From Chondrus crispus (Eukaryota; Rhodophyta; Florideophyceae; Gigartinales; Gigartinaceae), in assembly GCF_000350225.1 (NCBI RefSeq), contig NW_005179092.1, positions 46,071 through 110,070 on the forward strand: 64,000 bases of DNA. The letters are read 5' to 3'. Shown here one piece after another: positions 62,049-64,000 of this stretch; position 1 is the first letter of the stretch, and the number at the start of each line of letters is the position of its first letter. Both the position numbers and the translations under genes were made by a program. The notes below the pieces were generated by a model. That model worked only from the letters and a program-made list of their open reading frames with translations. It did no database searches and had not been told where the DNA came from.

Positions 62049-62500
62049 CTACGGATAATGCGTCGGAAGGGGGCGGGTTTTAGGGGCTTGGTAAAGGGGT
62101 CGGCTAGNNNACCCCTTTACCAAGCATATATGTGCAGAGGGCACGTGGTGGTGGGTTATGTTCCCGTGCTTGATGCGATGGTGTAGGTAGTGACGTCTTA
62201 GGTCTATGTACTTGCGCTTCTTCGTTGGGCCGGTTTGTTTGGCTACCTGGATAGCGGCTTGATCGTCTATGTACAGTGGCGTCGGCGAGGACGGGAGCAT
62301 GTCAATGTCGGAGAGCAGCCGGCGTAGCCACTGTGTTTGTTAGACTGCTGCTGTAGCGGCGATATATTCCGCTTCGCACGTGGATAATGGGTTGATCGTT
62401 TGCTTCGCAGAGATCCAGCTGATGAGTGCGCCGTTGAAGAGGTGGACGATTCCACTGATGGAGTTGCGATCCTTCGCGTCGCCGGCGCGGTCGGCATCAG
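62049..62500 (-). pseudogene. Copia RNase H and C-terminal end
   Basis: Read across phases: HSDADRAGDAKDRNSISGIV, then CEAEYIAATAAV-like sequence, TPLYIDDQAAIQVAKQTGPT, KKRKYIDLRRHYLHHRI and VPSAHI, then after the N gap ADPFTKPLKPAPFRRIIRRL. These are the RNase H and tail motifs of copia polyproteins. The bases on either side of the N gap are inverted copies of one another (GCTTGGTAAAGGGGT), which looks like an assembly fault. Confidence 0.75.
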
Positions 62501-62600
62501 AGTGCGTTATAAGACCGCCGGGAGGGGAGGTGGCGTGTTGGGAGGAGATGGCGAAGCTGGTTAGGGAGCTGTCCAGGCGGTTGGGAAAATGTATGCCGGT

Positions 62601-63520
62601 TCACTGTTTGGCACGGAGGTAACGGGCAACGCGTTTGAGGATTGACCAGTGCCGTTTCGTGGGCGTTTTCATTGCGCAGGGAAGTTTGTTCGTGACAAGG
62701 TGAATATGAGGCCTTGCGCAGTCGGCGATGTAGCGTAGATCGCCGAAGGGTTGTTGAAATAGCGCGGTTCGTGAGGGGTATGGAGAGTTGCTAGGCGTGG
62801 GGGCGTGAAGGACGACACTGTCGGGGTAGGGGGAGGGCTTCCCGTTGGCGTCCTTCATGCGGAGCTTGGAGAGGAGGTTATCGATTTAGTCCGCCTGCGA
62901 GATGTGCAGCGAGGCACCAGAGTTGCGCACGATTGTCCATCCAGGGTAGAGAGTAGGTGTGCCGAGGCGCTTGACAGTATATTTTGTAGCGGGCTCGGCG
63001 ACGAATGCGTCGACTGCGGACGTGTTGGACGCCGCCATCGCAAAATCGTCCATGCGGACGGCCAGGAAGATAGATCCAGCTGGGGATGTGCGTGAGAATA
63101 GGAAGAGTCCGCTTTCTGACTGTTTGAAGCCGCCGGAGCGAAGAAATTTGAATGCTCCTTCGAGGTAAAGGAAACCAGTAATTTTCCCGCCGTAGAGGTT
63201 ACCGATGAGTATCCGAATTGTCCGCTCTGCTTGAGTACGCCGTTGAAGAGCGCCAGTTGTTTGATGCAGACGGGGCGTGAGTGCTTGAAGCGCAGGTGCA
63301 GGTATCCCCCCTCGATGTCGAGGTGTTCGAGGGGCAGGTTGAATGTGGCGGCGATTGCGAAGAGTAGGCGGACGGCGGTTTTGTCAGCCATGTAGGGTGT
63401 GGTCTTGTCCTTGTCGTAATGGAAGTGAGGCCGCATTTAATCACCACGGAGGGTGCAGCGAGCCTTGCGTATTGCGATACCGCCAGTGCTGTGTCGCTTG
63501 TATCGGTAGGTCATCTTGAG
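62601..63520 (-). pseudogene. Copia reverse transcriptase
   Basis: The minus strand reads MTYRYKRHSTGGIAIRKARC, a TAA at about 63436-63438, then KTAVRLLFAIAATFNLPLEH and LDIEGGYLHLRF, the first catalytic region of copia RT, where relatives have the Asp followed by a V-K-T-A-F-L-type segment. The YVDD box region is frame-shifted. The last part has DLRYIADCARPHIHLVTNKL and TKRHWSILKRVARYLRAKQ, the hallmark copia end of RT. Confidence 0.8.
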
Positions 63521-64000
63521 CGGGAGGGGGCGGGGGCTGTTGGGGATGCGGGAGGCGTCGGAGATCCAAGCGATGGCCCTTTGTTGTCCAGTTGGTCCAG
63601 CTCAGCGTCGTGAGATGCTCCCCAGGCCACGGTGTCGGGGTGAGCTCGCGCCTGGGTGGTTTTTAGCGGCGCCGGGGTGAAGCGGGTGACCGTGGTGGGT
63701 GTCCGATGGGACGTGATGGTTTTGAAGGCGGCGGAAGTATTGCAGATGGGGTCCGTTAATCAGTTGTACGGCTTGAAGTCTAATGCGCGGATGCGATGGC
63801 AGACGTTGTCGTGTGTGTTGAGTACCGTTATAATTTTGGTGTCAAGCGCGTATAGGTAGCGTTCGGGGTGAGATCGAGGGCCCAAATTTTTCCTGGCCGT
63901 CTTGTCGGTGAGCGTCGAGACCCTGCCAATTTGGCCGAATATGAGTAGCTTGCTCGGATGCGGGGGTTCACCATACCAGAGGGTATGCGAGAGGGCGCCT
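63521..64000 (-). pseudogene. Copia integrase C-terminal region, partial
   Basis: From the right edge: ALSHTLWYGEPPHPSKLLIF, then TARKNLGPRSHPERYLYALD, matching the ELWYG...LRVFG...KLDPRS...GY signature after the copia integrase core. A TGA occurs at about 63756, and a Pro/Ser/Thr-rich linker to the RT follows. The catalytic core lies beyond the window. Confidence 0.8.

Larger units (their letters stand above)
61986..64000 (-). mobile_element. Ty1/copia retrotransposon, 3' half, runs off the window
   Basis: Order on the minus strand from the right edge: integrase end, linker, reverse transcriptase, RNase H, polypurine tract, LTR. This is Ty1/copia order, with integrase before RT. The frame is broken many times, and an N gap of 3 bases (62108-62110) lies in the RNase H end. 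The 5' half lies beyond 64000. Confidence 0.88.

Overview
The window looks like nuclear DNA of a unicellular red alga, most like Porphyridium or a close relative. The strongest evidence is an intronless gene for a phycobilisome rod linker that carries a plastid-targeting leader (28211-29341). Phycobilisome linkers with such a leader are expected only where the phycobilisome is encoded partly in the nucleus of a red-lineage alga. Three neighbouring genes for plastid-type proteins begin Met-Ala-Phe-Val/Leu and a fourth has Phe within its first five residues, which matches the phenylalanine-containing transit peptides of red algae. All recognisable host genes are single uninterrupted reading frames. 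The genus is inference.

Region 1-16 kb is mobile DNA. A nearly full-length chromodomain-type Ty3/Gypsy retrotransposon lies on the minus strand (2303-10211). It has gag, protease, reverse transcriptase (RT), RNase H, integrase and chromodomain in order, is broken by a few stops and frameshifts, and has a 30-N assembly gap inside the RT. A non-LTR retrotransposon (LINE) on the plus strand follows (10489-about 15990). Its reverse transcriptase is cut in two by a 640-bp solo LTR with a perfect 5-bp target duplication.

Region 16-31 kb is a host gene island: an atypical dual-specificity phosphatase, a CASTOR/POLLUX-type ion channel with a plastid leader, a NO66/MINA53-type JmjC oxygenase, a nicotinamidase-like hydrolase, a coiled-coil protein, plastid 3-isopropylmalate dehydratase large subunit, the phycobilisome linker, and an aldo-keto reductase. 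The dehydratase and the linker are divergent over about 1 kb, and the linker and the reductase converge. Light harvesting, leucine synthesis and plastid ion transport point to a photosynthetic host.

Region 31-41 kb is built from LTRs of at least one repeat family whose ends read about TGTRGTATAAC. Two long LTR copies lie head to head (33809-34352 and 38044-38724). Between them are a chromodomain-bearing integrase tail, an array of 22-bp palindromes at about 55-bp spacing, and a fragment of an unusual Gag. A longer copy of the same Gag (38781-about 41100) lies just outside.

Region 41-46 kb holds the most unusual coding unit: a 746-codon reading frame with the permuted (beta-class) motifs of a bacterial or phage-type DNA amino-methyltransferase, directly behind a second frame that may be ParB-like.

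Region 46-64 kb is a graveyard of mobile elements: a Gypsy element truncated after its protease, a copia-order element (Gag, protease, integrase), tandem LTR fragments, a tyrosine-recombinase fragment, a decayed DDE transposase, a pogo-like transposase with an internal deletion, and the 3' half of a Ty1/copia element running off the right edge. No rRNA or tRNA genes were recognised.
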